NCBI GenBank assembly: GCA_030833905.1
Contig: JAURGG010000002.1
Span: 28,267 to 92,266 of the forward strand
From: Schleiferiaceae bacterium
GTDB lineage: Bacteria > Bacteroidota > Bacteroidia > Flavobacteriales > Schleiferiaceae
DNA: 64,000 bases
Direction: 5' to 3'
Numbering within the stretch: position 1 is the stretch's first letter; each line of letters opens with the position of its first letter. A program made the position numbers and the translations under genes. The notes under the pieces were generated by a model, which worked only from the letters and a program-made list of their open reading frames with translations, ran no database searches and was not told where the DNA came from. This document shows positions 18,963 to 28,624 of this stretch, piece after piece.

Positions 18963-20351
18963 ATGACGACGGATCCACGCCACATTCGCATCACTGACTA
19001 CGACTACCCCCTACCCGACCACCGCATCGCTCAAGAGCCCTGCAGCCCGCGGGATGCCGCAAAACTGCTGGTGTGGGACCGCGGAACGCTTCGCGACCTT
19101 GGGGTTCGCGATGCCCCGGATGTGGTCGCCAACTGGGGTCCCTATCGATTGGTGGTCAACGAAGCTCGGGTGGTTCCGGCGCGGATTTTTATTCCGCGAC
19201 CCAGCGGAGAAGGACACTTCGAGCTCTTTTACCTCGACGCCGAGGGCCTCTCGGTCGAGCAGGCCATGGCCGAAACTTCTACGCTTCAGGCATGGTGCAA
19301 AGTCCGCCCCAGCAAAAAGTGGAAGGATGGAGTGATGCTCGTGCACGAATGCGGGCTGACAGCGTCGCGACTGGCCCAGCGGGACGGTGAGTCCTTGGTT
19401 GAGTTCCGGTGGTCGTCGGGGCAGACTTGGGCTCAAATCTTGGGTGACGTGGGCCGAATACCCCTGCCACCCTACATGCACCGCGCCGATACTGAAGCCG
19501 ACCGCGACCGCTACCAGTCCGTATTTGCACGCCACGAAGGTTCGGTCGCAGCACCCACAGCAAGCCTGCACTGGACGCCAGAACTCATGGACCGCTGGCG
19601 CGAGGTATGTACCAATACCCAAGCGGTCACGCTGCACGTTGGAGCAGGCACCTTTCAGCCCGTCAGCGCCGACGCGGTAGGCGACCACCACATGCACGCC
19701 GAAGAGGTCGTGGTGGGACGCGCGGTCATTGAATCTTTGGCCGACGGCCTCGCCGTGCTCGCCATGGGCACCACGGCCGCCCGCACCCTCGAGTCGCTCT
19801 ACTGGTGGGCCCTCGACTGGCAGCGCAGCGGAACCATGCCTACCTACGTGGACCAGTGGGCTCCCTACGCGGGGCTTCTGGCTCACGGTTTCTCGGCGCA
19901 AGGCGCGGAGCTGCCGGCTCACGGTTTCTCGCCGCAAGGCGCGGAGCTGCCGGCTCACGGTTTCTCGGCGCAAGGCGCGGAGCTGCCGGCTCACGGTTTC
20001 TCGGCGCAAGGCGCGGAGCTGCCGGTTTCTGGTTCGACGCCGCAGGGCCAGGCGGCTGCGGGGAGCGATTCACTGGATCCCGAAGTGTGCGCCTTGTTTG
20101 CGTGGGCCGCGCAGGAGATGGTAAAGCGAGGGCAAGACGTCGTTTCATTTCGGACGGCATTGATTATTGCTCCCGGCTATTCGTACAAAGTGGTTAAGGC
20201 GTTGATCACGAATTTTCACCAGCCCCAATCCACCCTTTTGCTGCTGATTGCCGCAGGCCTCGGAACCGAGTGGCGCGCGATCTACGAGCACGCGCTGGCG
20301 AACGACTACCGTTTTTTGAGCTACGGCGACGCGAATCTTTACCGGTTCTAA
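18963..20351 (+). CDS. queA: tRNA queuosine synthesis protein QueA (SAM:tRNA ribosyltransferase-isomerase)
   Basis: Transfers and isomerises the ribosyl group of SAM onto preQ1 at position 34 of tRNA to form epoxyqueuosine. Recognisable segments include YDYPLPDHRIAQEPC, RDAAKLLVWDRG, NEARVVPARI, GRIPLPPYMHR, TLHVGAGTFQPV, HMHAEEV and the C-terminal LITNFHQPQSTLLLLIAAG with RFLSYGDANL. At 462 residues it is about 100 longer than E. coli QueA. A Gly/Ala/Pro-rich insertion at about residues 306-360 accounts for roughly half of this and is made of a 36-base tandem repeat kept in frame. The insertion falls in a variable region between conserved blocks. A 7/8 -7 match (GAACTTTG) ends 5 nt before the ATG. 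Confidence 0.93.
   Translation: MTTDPRHIRITDYDYPLPDHRIAQEPCSPRDAAKLLVWDRGTLRDLGVRDAPDVVANWGPYRLVVNEARVVPARIFIPRPSGEGHFELFYLDAEGLSVEQAMAETSTLQAWCKVRPSKKWKDGVMLVHECGLTASRLAQRDGESLVEFRWSSGQTWAQILGDVGRIPLPPYMHRADTEADRDRYQSVFARHEGSVAAPTASLHWTPELMDRWREVCTNTQAVTLHVGAGTFQPVSADAVGDHHMHAEEVVVGRAVIESLADGLAVLAMGTTAARTLESLYWWALDWQRSGTMPTYVDQWAPYAGLLAHGFSAQGAELPAHGFSPQGAELPAHGFSAQGAELPAHGFSAQGAELPVSGSTPQGQAAAGSDSLDPEVCALFAWAAQEMVKRGQDVVSFRTALIIAPGYSYKVVKALITNFHQPQSTLLLLIAAGLGTEWRAIYEHALANDYRFLSYGDANLYRF
19880..20023 (+). repeat. Four 36-base tandem repeats inside queA
   Basis: Units start at 19880, 19916, 19952 and 19988. They are identical except for a G-to-C change in unit 2 (Ala to Pro) and encode a 12-residue unit containing AHGFSAQGAELP. 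A degenerate partial unit follows (GSTPQGQ). The unit length is a multiple of 3, so copy-number change keeps the frame. Confidence 0.97.
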
Positions 20352-20386
20352 ACGTCTGCCCCGACTAAGGGTTGCAGCTTGCGGTC

Positions 20387-21433
20387 ATGAATCGCATGCT
20401 GGTTTGGTTGCTTTTGGGGAGCGGAATTTGGTGCGCCGACGGTCGGCTTGAGGCAAGTCATGGACCAAGGTGTGCCATTGCCTCCGGTTTTGATGGGTCT
20501 CACGGACTCCGTTGGATTGAGCAAAATACCGCTGCGAGTGACGGTATCCCGGCATTCCAAATCGAGGCCAGCCCATCAGACGGGTCAAGCACGTCAGATT
20601 CGTTGCTTTTTGTGTGGTGGAACCTTCAAAATTTGTTTGACACGGTGGCGAATTCAGGTCCAAGGGATCGGGATTTTTTGCCCGACGGGCCGTACAAGTG
20701 GGATTCGAAGCGGTACTTCACGAAGCTGTACGCGGTGGGCCGCGGCCTTGCCGCGGCCGGGGGCGGCCGCATCCCCGACGCGATCGGCGTGTGCGAGGTG
20801 GAGAACGCCGATGTACTCGACGACCTTGAGCGGAGGTGGCCGCCCTCATGGCGCCTGTGGCGCCTGCACCGCGACAGCCCTGACGGACGCGGAATCGACG
20901 TCGCCGTCTGGTACAACCCCGAGCGCCTGCGCGTGGACAGCGTCGCATGGATCCACCCGGGGCAAGACTATCCCACCCGCGAAGCCCTCTGGGTCCGCTG
21001 GAAACTCCCCGACGGAACACTACTCACTTGGCTCTGGCTCCACCTACCCTCGCAGCGTGCTCCCTCACCCAATGCGCGAACGTCTGCCTTATCTGCCGTC
21101 CTAAAACAGATCTCCGGACCCTTGGACGGCCTAACTGGCGACCTCAATGAAGGATTAGATGGACCATTGGCCGAATGGCTCCGCACGAAGAAATTTCGCC
21201 CGCACTACCCCACCAATCTACCTGGTAGTTATGCGTACCGCGGTCGCCTCGAAGCCCTTGATGGAGTATGGACTCACACCGCAAGTCGTTGGACTTCAGA
21301 CACTCGATCAGTTCCCTACGGGCTAAAGCACAATAAAACCGGCTACCAAATCCGAGGAAGCTTTGAAGGCCTCAGATACCGCGGTGGCGCATCGGACCAC
21401 CTTCCGCTTCGACTAACGATTGTTCGCAACTAA
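20387..21433 (+). CDS. Endonuclease/exonuclease/phosphatase-family protein, probably secreted
   Basis: About 348 residues from the ATG at 20387 (an upstream TTG at 20372 is possible). The N-terminus MNRMLVWLLLGSGIWCADG looks like a signal peptide, with a possible lipidation Cys. The metal-dependent EEP fold is indicated by VWWNLQNLFD (first catalytic strand with Asn), AIGVCEVEN (metal-binding Glu), GLTGDLNEG and the C-terminal ASDHLPL with the catalytic Asp-His. Members cleave nucleic acids or phosphoesters, and the substrate cannot be told from sequence. The gene starts 35 bases after queA. The stretch near 20735-21000 is visibly more G+C-rich than its surroundings. Confidence 0.8.
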   Translation: MNRMLVWLLLGSGIWCADGRLEASHGPRCAIASGFDGSHGLRWIEQNTAASDGIPAFQIEASPSDGSSTSDSLLFVWWNLQNLFDTVANSGPRDRDFLPDGPYKWDSKRYFTKLYAVGRGLAAAGGGRIPDAIGVCEVENADVLDDLERRWPPSWRLWRLHRDSPDGRGIDVAVWYNPERLRVDSVAWIHPGQDYPTREALWVRWKLPDGTLLTWLWLHLPSQRAPSPNARTSALSAVLKQISGPLDGLTGDLNEGLDGPLAEWLRTKKFRPHYPTNLPGSYAYRGRLEALDGVWTHTASRWTSDTRSVPYGLKHNKTGYQIRGSFEGLRYRGGASDHLPLRLTIVRN

Positions 21434-21479
21434 AAAGCACGTATTTTAGCGCAACGATGGGATTAACCCCAAGTCATTT

Positions 21480-22448
21480 ATGAAACAACTCGCCTACCTC
21501 AGTCTCGCTGCAGTCGCCTTGGCCTCGTGCCGCAAGCCTGAACCCGAACCCATTCCCGAGGTCTACATCACGGATTCACTTACGGTAAATCCTGAGCAAA
21601 AAGTTCTTGTGATTGAAACCACCGGAACATGGTGCCAGTACTGCCCAAATGGTGCTGAGCTCATGCTCATGGCCCACAATATGTTCTATGATTCTGTCGC
21701 AGGAGAGTCAATGATCATTCCGTTTGCATCGCACACCGGCGACCTTTTTGAGACCAGTGTTCAGACCGGCCTCAATACCGCCTTTCCGACCACGGGTGTC
21801 CCTAACTTCTACGTTCAAAATTCTGATGCTGGCCAAGACATCCTTGGCCCCATCGCCGGAGCTCTTTTGAACGAGCCTAAAGTCGGCGTAACTCATGCAT
21901 GGCAGTACAACGCAAGCGGCGACACCATCTACGTCTACCCAAAGGTTCAATTCTTTCAAAACGCCAAGGATGCGAAGTACTATGTTCAGTCGTACTTGAT
22001 GGTCACGAACATTGACGCCAAAGAGTACAATGCTGCCGGAACACCTGTAAATCTGAACCAAGTCTCTTCAGTACCCATCGTCACGACGGGATCTGGAAAC
22101 ACCCCCACCCGTTGGACTTCGCAAGTCGATCCACTTTCAGGTAAAGTAGGTGATGACATCTACCAGCACGACCACGTACCAATGGTAGCTGGTTTGACAC
22201 AGAACCCATACGGAGTGGAGCTCGACAGCATCAACCCACTGGGTGATGACTTCTTTGAAGGCGACATCTTCGGTTCAAAGTACACCCCGATTGTGATTAA
22301 AATCCCAGTACAGGGCAACGTTCAAATGCAGGTCGTCAAAGGTTTGATGCCCAATGTGAAAATAGAAATCGCCACCCTTCTTTGGGAGCCCCGCACCGAC
22401 GGTGAGCTTGGTGTACTCTTCACCAACGGATTCATCGACAAGAAGTAA
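21480..22448 (+). CDS. Omp28-related thioredoxin-fold lipoprotein
   Basis: A 322-residue protein with a lipoprotein signal peptide: LASC places the lipidated Cys at residue 17, followed by a charged Pro-rich linker. The next domain reads VLVIETTGTWCQYCPNGAEL, a thioredoxin-like start with CxxC at residues 52 and 55, as in the Omp28-related outer-membrane family of Bacteroidota. The C-terminal half is beta-rich and conserved in type only. It probably acts in the periplasm or at the cell surface; redox activity is plausible but unproven. It stands alone, with a strong terminator just downstream. Confidence 0.8.
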   Translation: MKQLAYLSLAAVALASCRKPEPEPIPEVYITDSLTVNPEQKVLVIETTGTWCQYCPNGAELMLMAHNMFYDSVAGESMIIPFASHTGDLFETSVQTGLNTAFPTTGVPNFYVQNSDAGQDILGPIAGALLNEPKVGVTHAWQYNASGDTIYVYPKVQFFQNAKDAKYYVQSYLMVTNIDAKEYNAAGTPVNLNQVSSVPIVTTGSGNTPTRWTSQVDPLSGKVGDDIYQHDHVPMVAGLTQNPYGVELDSINPLGDDFFEGDIFGSKYTPIVIKIPVQGNVQMQVVKGLMPNVKIEIATLLWEPRTDGELGVLFTNGFIDKK

Positions 22449-22467
22449 TTCACGTCCACTGACATTG

Positions 22468-22493
22468 AAGCCGGCCCTGTGCCGGCTTTTTTT
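22468..22493 (+). terminator. Rho-independent terminator after the Omp28-like gene
   Basis: Perfect 8-base-pair stem AAGCCGGC/GCCGGCTT with loop CCTGT, running into a T tract. It begins 20 bases past the stop codon. Confidence 0.9.
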
Positions 22494-22602
22494 GTGGGGT
22501 CAATGTTCACCTGATTGTCGTTTTTGATTGAACTCCCAATGGCGAACGCGTCGTGCATGGACGCACACAACGGGGAATTCCATACGTCTGCAGCATCAGT
22601 AC

Positions 22603-22623
22603 AAAAAGTAAAATCCGGTTATA
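22603..22623 (+). repeat. 21-base element shared with the second gap
   Basis: Identical over 21 bases to the reverse complement of 55229-55249. It starts AAAAAGTAAAATCC and ends GGTTATA. Both copies are intergenic. Confidence 0.85.
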
Positions 22624-22757
22624 CCCGTACAGCACAAGTGAGGCATTGCCCTTCGCGCCTGCGGCGCTAGGGCTGTTTCGCGGCCGACCGCCTGCAGCGC
22701 TCGAGCTAAGACGCTATGTGCATTGAGCACTTCACACACTTCGGTGCCAAACTACTT

Positions 22758-22786
22758 CAAGGCTTCACGCCTTGGCGCTCACGCCA
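22758..22786. repeat. Two adjacent small hairpins
   Basis: CAAGGC-TTCAC-GCCTTG is followed, sharing two bases, by TGGCG-CTCA-CGCCA. The two could compete as alternative folds. No U run follows, so they are not ordinary terminators. Confidence 0.5.
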
Positions 22787-22879
22787 GGGCGCTATTCACG
22801 TTCAGCGCCGCTGCGCGGCAACAAGAAACGAGTAGCAAGAAACAGAATTAAGCTTAGCAATGGCCAACAAGCTAACCTC

Positions 22880-22911
22880 GCCAACCTTGCCAAATGGCCA
22901 ACCTTGCCAAA
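22880..22911 (+). repeat. GCCAACCTTGCCAAA word repeat (two copies)
   Basis: The 15-mer GCCAACCTTGCCAAA occurs at 22880-22894 and 22897-22911, and again at 55329-55343 in the second gap. Confidence 0.8.
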
Positions 22912-22915
22912 CCGG

Positions 22916-24637
22916 CTATTTACTGCGGCGCGCGCGGCGGTTGCCCGCCTCCTTGTTGGCTTCGAGCATGTCGTTCATCTTCTTGGCGAAGCGCGACTGG
23001 GATCCGCCCTTGGCCTTCGTTTCGTCGATCTTGGCGCGAATGGACTTCTCGTCGATGACAAACTCCTTAATGATCCACTGCTGGCCAAAAGTCAGGACGT
23101 TCGAGATGAAGTAGTAGTAAGACAGACCAGATGAGTAGTTGTTGAACCACACGAGCAGCATGAAGGGCATGAGGTACTGAATGATCATCATCTGCTGCTG
23201 CATCATACTGTTGCCAGAGGTGGGCGTCATTGAGTTGTTGAACTTGGTGTACAAGAACGTAGAAATGGCCATCAGCAGTGTGAACAGCGACACGTGGGCT
23301 CCATAGAAGGGAATTTCAAACGGAAGACTCAGGATGCTGTCGTAGCTCGACAGGTCGTCGGCCCACAAGAAGGCCTGCTGGCGAAGTTCAATCGATACAG
23401 GGAAGAAGCGGAACATCGCAATCAGGATAGGCAGCGACAAGAGCTGGGGAATGCATCCACCGAGTGGGTTGACGCCGGCCTTCTGGTAGAGCGCCATGGT
23501 CTCCTGCTGCTTTTTGGCGGGGTCGGCATCTTTGAACTTCTCGTTGAGCTCGTCCATCTCGGGCTTGAGCACGCGCATCTTGGCCATGCTCTTGTAGCTC
23601 GTGAAGGTGAGCGGAGAAAGCACGAGTTTGATGAGGGCCGCCATCAGCAAGATGATCAAACCGTAGTTAAGGCCGTATCCGTCCAAGAAATTGAACAGTG
23701 GTGAAACCACGTACTTGCCGATCCATCCGAAGATGCCCCATCCGAATGGAATAACTTGGTCGAAATTCTGGTCAAATGCCTTTAGAATTGCATATTGATT
23801 CGGGCCGTGGTACCAGATGCCCTGAGCTGAAACAACGCCGTTTTCGCTCGCAAAAGTGAGCTTGGACTCGTAGTTCAGGGTGTGCGCCGTGTCAGACGCG
23901 ACGCGAATTTGCATGTCAGCTTTTTGGATGCCCTGGTCGGCTTGAAGAATACTGCTGAAGTACTGCTGCTTGTGCGCAACCCACCCGAGGTTCTCTGCAC
24001 TCTCGTCGTCGTCGCGGCCGTCACTCATACTGCTGCGGTCCTCGTCAGCGTTGCTGTAGTAGTACGTGCTCGAGTTGGTAGTCTCGTTGGTTTTGCTCTT
24101 TTCGTGGCGGATTCCCTGCTGCTTCCAGGTCAGCGTGAGGTCTGTAGCGCTTGGGGTTTGAAGCGCCCAGCGGAGGCCGTAGCCCTCGGCCGGGAGTTCA
24201 TAGGTCCATGTGGTGCCTTGGTCGCTTGTCAACTGGAGCTTTGAGCCGTTCTGGCTCGCAATCATAGCATCATTGGTAGGTCCTTCAAGAACTTGGTTGC
24301 CATCTATGACGCGTAGCGGTTTGCCTTGCCAGTCAAGGTATTCCTTGAGCTCGGCGTACTTGATTTGGCCTCCTCGGTTGCTGATTACGTAGCGGACTTG
24401 GGCATTTTCAAGAGTGAATTCTTGCTCTGGACCATAGGTGTCGCCGGCGGCGGCAGTGGAATCGACCACGGCAACTTCTGGTTGCGAGGCTGTCGAGGTA
24501 GAAGTAACTTCTTCGGTAGCCACGGGCTTTTCGGCGGGGTCCATGGTGCTGGCCCAGTACGAGGTTCCGAGTAAAATAGCCCCAATGAGGCCAAAACCGA
24601 TCAGCTGGTTGCGATCCAAAAACGGACGTTGTTCCAT
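22916..24637 (-). CDS. yidC: Membrane protein insertase YidC
   Basis: Inserts and folds inner-membrane proteins with or without SecYEG. The 573-residue protein has an N-terminal anchor (NQLIGFGLIGAILLGTSYW), a large periplasmic beta domain (to about residue 300) and the conserved insertase core of five helices, including GYGLNYGLIILLMAALIKL, the cytoplasmic KMRVLKPEMDELNEKF hairpin, GGCIPQLLSLPILIAMF and SYYYFISNVLTFGQQW, then a basic tail. Length matches Bacteroidota YidC. It starts 3 bases after the pyrG stop, so the two genes are co-transcribed and probably coupled. Confidence 0.96.
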   Translation of the reverse strand: MEQRPFLDRNQLIGFGLIGAILLGTSYWASTMDPAEKPVATEEVTSTSTASQPEVAVVDSTAAAGDTYGPEQEFTLENAQVRYVISNRGGQIKYAELKEYLDWQGKPLRVIDGNQVLEGPTNDAMIASQNGSKLQLTSDQGTTWTYELPAEGYGLRWALQTPSATDLTLTWKQQGIRHEKSKTNETTNSSTYYYSNADEDRSSMSDGRDDDESAENLGWVAHKQQYFSSILQADQGIQKADMQIRVASDTAHTLNYESKLTFASENGVVSAQGIWYHGPNQYAILKAFDQNFDQVIPFGWGIFGWIGKYVVSPLFNFLDGYGLNYGLIILLMAALIKLVLSPLTFTSYKSMAKMRVLKPEMDELNEKFKDADPAKKQQETMALYQKAGVNPLGGCIPQLLSLPILIAMFRFFPVSIELRQQAFLWADDLSSYDSILSLPFEIPFYGAHVSLFTLLMAISTFLYTKFNNSMTPTSGNSMMQQQMMIIQYLMPFMLLVWFNNYSSGLSYYYFISNVLTFGQQWIIKEFVIDEKSIRAKIDETKAKGGSQSRFAKKMNDMLEANKEAGNRRARRSK

Positions 24638-24640
24638 GAT

Positions 24641-26284
<1,644 letters not shown>

Positions 26285-28624
26285 TTAGAAGGCGTAGCTC
26301 AGCAACAACGTTGGCATAATTGGCAGCTGGTTGACCCGCTGCGCCTTAGGGGTGTCGTAGTAGAAAATATTACGGCGGTTGTAGACGTTGGTGATGGCCA
26401 AAGAAGCCTCAAGGCGCTGGTGTTCTTTGAGGTCCCAAGCCTTTTTGGCGGTCAAGTCAAGGCGGTGGTAGTCGGGCAAGCGCTTGCTGTTGAGGTCGCC
26501 GTACAAAATGCCCATCTGGCCGTTTTCGGTGGGGTACGGAAAGTCAATGTACGGGCTACCGTCTGGGTTGGTGAACGGAAGCTGCTCGAAGTAGCCGCGA
26601 ATCGGAGTAAAGGGGAATCCGCTACCGTAGTTCCAGCGAAGGTTGACCTCGAGCTGCTTGGCGAATTTGCGGGCAACCACAAAATTGGTGTTGTGGCGGC
26701 GGTCAAAAAACGGAGCATAGGTCTGCTCACCGTCGTAGCGGGTGCTGCGGCCCAATGAGTACACCGCCCAGAGGTACCACTTCTTGTCTTCGTAGGTCAC
26801 CAGGGCGTCGATTCCGCGCGCCAAACCCCGTTCTACCATGAAGTCCTTGCGAAGGCGCTCGGGCTGGCTGGCGTACTGCGGAATGTCGTCGTAGAGCTTG
26901 AAGCGGTTGACGTTGGTGATCATTCCAAAATTCTTGACGTAGGCCTCGAGCTCGACATTCCAGCGCGGAGCCGGGTTGAATTCCACGCCAAACACCGCGT
27001 GGTCGGCAGTTTGGAGCGTGCCTTGAACGTCCTCGTCGCCAATCTTACTGGGAAGGTCGATTCCGCCTCCGCTCAAGAATCCGTAGAAGAGGTTGACTAC
27101 GTCGCGGTCGCTGTTTGCGGCAATCAAGTTCTGCGAGTACCGGCCCGCAGAGCCTTTGATGCGGAAGTTTTCGGTCGCGTTGTACTTGAACCCAAAGCGC
27201 GGCTCGATGCGCACGACACCCATGGTCGAGTAGTTGTGGAGGCGAATGCCGGGCTGAATCAGCCATCGACCCTGCTGGCGCTTGTAGTCGAAGTAGATTC
27301 CAAGCTCAGTGGTGTTGTCTTCTTGCTGCAGGCTGCGGCCCACCGTGTTGGTGAACTGGTAGTCAGTGTAGTACCCGATGAATTCAAGGCCGTACTTGAG
27401 CTCGTCCGCCTTGCGCAGCAGGTAGGTGAAATCCAATCCGCCATTGAATCCGTTGATGGTAGAGAAGCGCGGACGGTTCTCGATCTCAGTGGAGGTGATG
27501 GTGTACGAACTCTGGGCGAGGTGGCCCTGCAAGATTGTGTTGGACGATGCGGGAACTACGGTAAAGTCGGTTCCGTAGCCCACTGAATTCCAGGCGATCG
27601 ACTTGCCTCCGGCGAAGCGCACCGCGTCGCTAAAGTTGAATCCAAAAATATTGAGTTTGTTGCCGCCGTTGGATTCCACCGTGTACTTGCTAAAGATGTC
27701 GCGGAATTCAAATGGAAGGCCGTCGTACTCTGTGGCGACGTAGGGGTAAAAGATCGGCGCCGCTTGGTCCAGCAGTGATTCTTTGAACGAAACCAGAAGT
27801 GAGCTGGGGGCGATTCCGTTCTTTTTGCGGCCAATCGGAACCTCAAGGAGCGCCTTCGCAAGGTAGGTCGAAGCACTTACCTTGCCCGAAATGCGGTCGC
27901 GGCGCCCGGTGCGGGTGCGAATGTCCATGACCGACGAGGTGCGGCCGCCGTACTCGGCTCCGAAGCCCGCCGTGTAGACGTCTGCAGACTGCAGGATGTC
28001 GGTTTCAAACACCGAAAAGAATCCGATGCTGTGAAAGGGGTTGTACAGAATCATCCCGTCGAGTTTGACGAGGTTCTGAATGGGGGCGCCACCGCGAATG
28101 TAGAGCTGGCCACCCTGGTCACCCGTGGTAATTACACCCGGCATCACCTGAAGGGCGCGTACGAGGTCGGGTTCGCCACCAATCGAGAAGGTGCCGATAG
28201 ACTTGGGGTTGAGCTGTACCACTGCCGTCGAAACCTTGGTCTGCTTCTCTTGCTTGCGGGCGTCAATCACCACGTCATCGAGCTCGATTACGGACTCTTT
28301 CATGGTGACCCGAGTAAAGGTGTTCTTATCTTCAGAAACCTTGATTTCAAGGGTTTGCGGAGCGTATCCGGCGCGGCTGAAGGTAACTTTATAGGTTCCG
28401 ACAGGGATTGCGTTCACCTGATAAAAACCGTCGTTGTTGGTGTAGGATTCCTGGGACTTACCTGCAACGGTAAGGGAAACCTTGGCCAAATTGAGCGGAG
28501 ACTGGTCGGCCTGATCGACCACGAGTCCACGAAGCCCACCAGTTTGAGCAGCAAGGCCAAGGCTGGCCAAAGTGAGTACGAGCGCAGTAAGCGCCTTAGT
28601 AAAGGATTTTGAACAGAAGCTCAT
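26285..28624 (-). CDS. TonB-dependent outer-membrane receptor with carboxypeptidase-like domain
   Basis: About 779 residues from the ATG at 28624 (MSFCSKSFTKAL), giving a signal peptide ending near LAAQ. Next is a carboxypeptidase-D-regulatory-like domain (GGLRGLVVDQADQSPLNLAKV, YKVTFSRAGYAPQTLEI), then a plug domain (LVRALQVMPGVITTGDQ, LYIRGGAPIQNLVKLDG) and a long barrel ending NVYNRRNIFYYDTP and LLLSYAF. Such receptors import siderophores, B12, glycans or peptides; nothing indicates which. The frame stays open 63 codons further upstream inside holA, but that part is not receptor-like. The start overlaps the 3' end of holA by 29 bases. Confidence 0.88.
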   Translation of the reverse strand: MSFCSKSFTKALTALVLTLASLGLAAQTGGLRGLVVDQADQSPLNLAKVSLTVAGKSQESYTNNDGFYQVNAIPVGTYKVTFSRAGYAPQTLEIKVSEDKNTFTRVTMKESVIELDDVVIDARKQEKQTKVSTAVVQLNPKSIGTFSIGGEPDLVRALQVMPGVITTGDQGGQLYIRGGAPIQNLVKLDGMILYNPFHSIGFFSVFETDILQSADVYTAGFGAEYGGRTSSVMDIRTRTGRRDRISGKVSASTYLAKALLEVPIGRKKNGIAPSSLLVSFKESLLDQAAPIFYPYVATEYDGLPFEFRDIFSKYTVESNGGNKLNIFGFNFSDAVRFAGGKSIAWNSVGYGTDFTVVPASSNTILQGHLAQSSYTITSTEIENRPRFSTINGFNGGLDFTYLLRKADELKYGLEFIGYYTDYQFTNTVGRSLQQEDNTTELGIYFDYKRQQGRWLIQPGIRLHNYSTMGVVRIEPRFGFKYNATENFRIKGSAGRYSQNLIAANSDRDVVNLFYGFLSGGGIDLPSKIGDEDVQGTLQTADHAVFGVEFNPAPRWNVELEAYVKNFGMITNVNRFKLYDDIPQYASQPERLRKDFMVERGLARGIDALVTYEDKKWYLWAVYSLGRSTRYDGEQTYAPFFDRRHNTNFVVARKFAKQLEVNLRWNYGSGFPFTPIRGYFEQLPFTNPDGSPYIDFPYPTENGQMGILYGDLNSKRLPDYHRLDLTAKKAWDLKEHQRLEASLAITNVYNRRNIFYYDTPKAQRVNQLPIMPTLLLSYAF

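Larger units (their letters stand above)
22494..22915. other. 422-base gene-free, repeat-rich gap
   Basis: No credible coding sequence, tRNA fold or clear promoter box is seen. The first 100 bases look plain. Then come a 21-base element shared with the 55-kb gap (22603-22623), two near-identical 13-mers (22656 and 22689, CGCCTGCGGCGCT and one-base variant), a pair of adjacent hairpins (22758-22786), and finally GCCAACCTTG-type words up to the yidC stop. No terminator is obvious for yidC. Confidence 0.7.

Noticed and set aside
19011..20009. A 332-codon minus-strand frame antisense to queA with repeated RRETVSRQLRAL
   Set aside because: The repeats are simply the queA minisatellite read backwards; the plus-strand frame has clear QueA motifs.
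19880..20023. Tandem repeats considered as a CRISPR array
   Set aside because: Units are contiguous 36-mers without spacers and lie inside a conserved coding frame; no cas gene is present.
22494..22915. Searched for tRNA, 6S RNA or a riboswitch in the gap
   Set aside because: No cloverleaf with CCA-proximal pairing, T-loop GTTCGA or recognised riboswitch core was found by eye.
24000..24100. Possible separate small gene antisense to yidC near the CGTCGTCGTCGCG run
   Set aside because: The run encodes the acidic DDDE stretch of the YidC periplasmic domain; no independent start or family signal.
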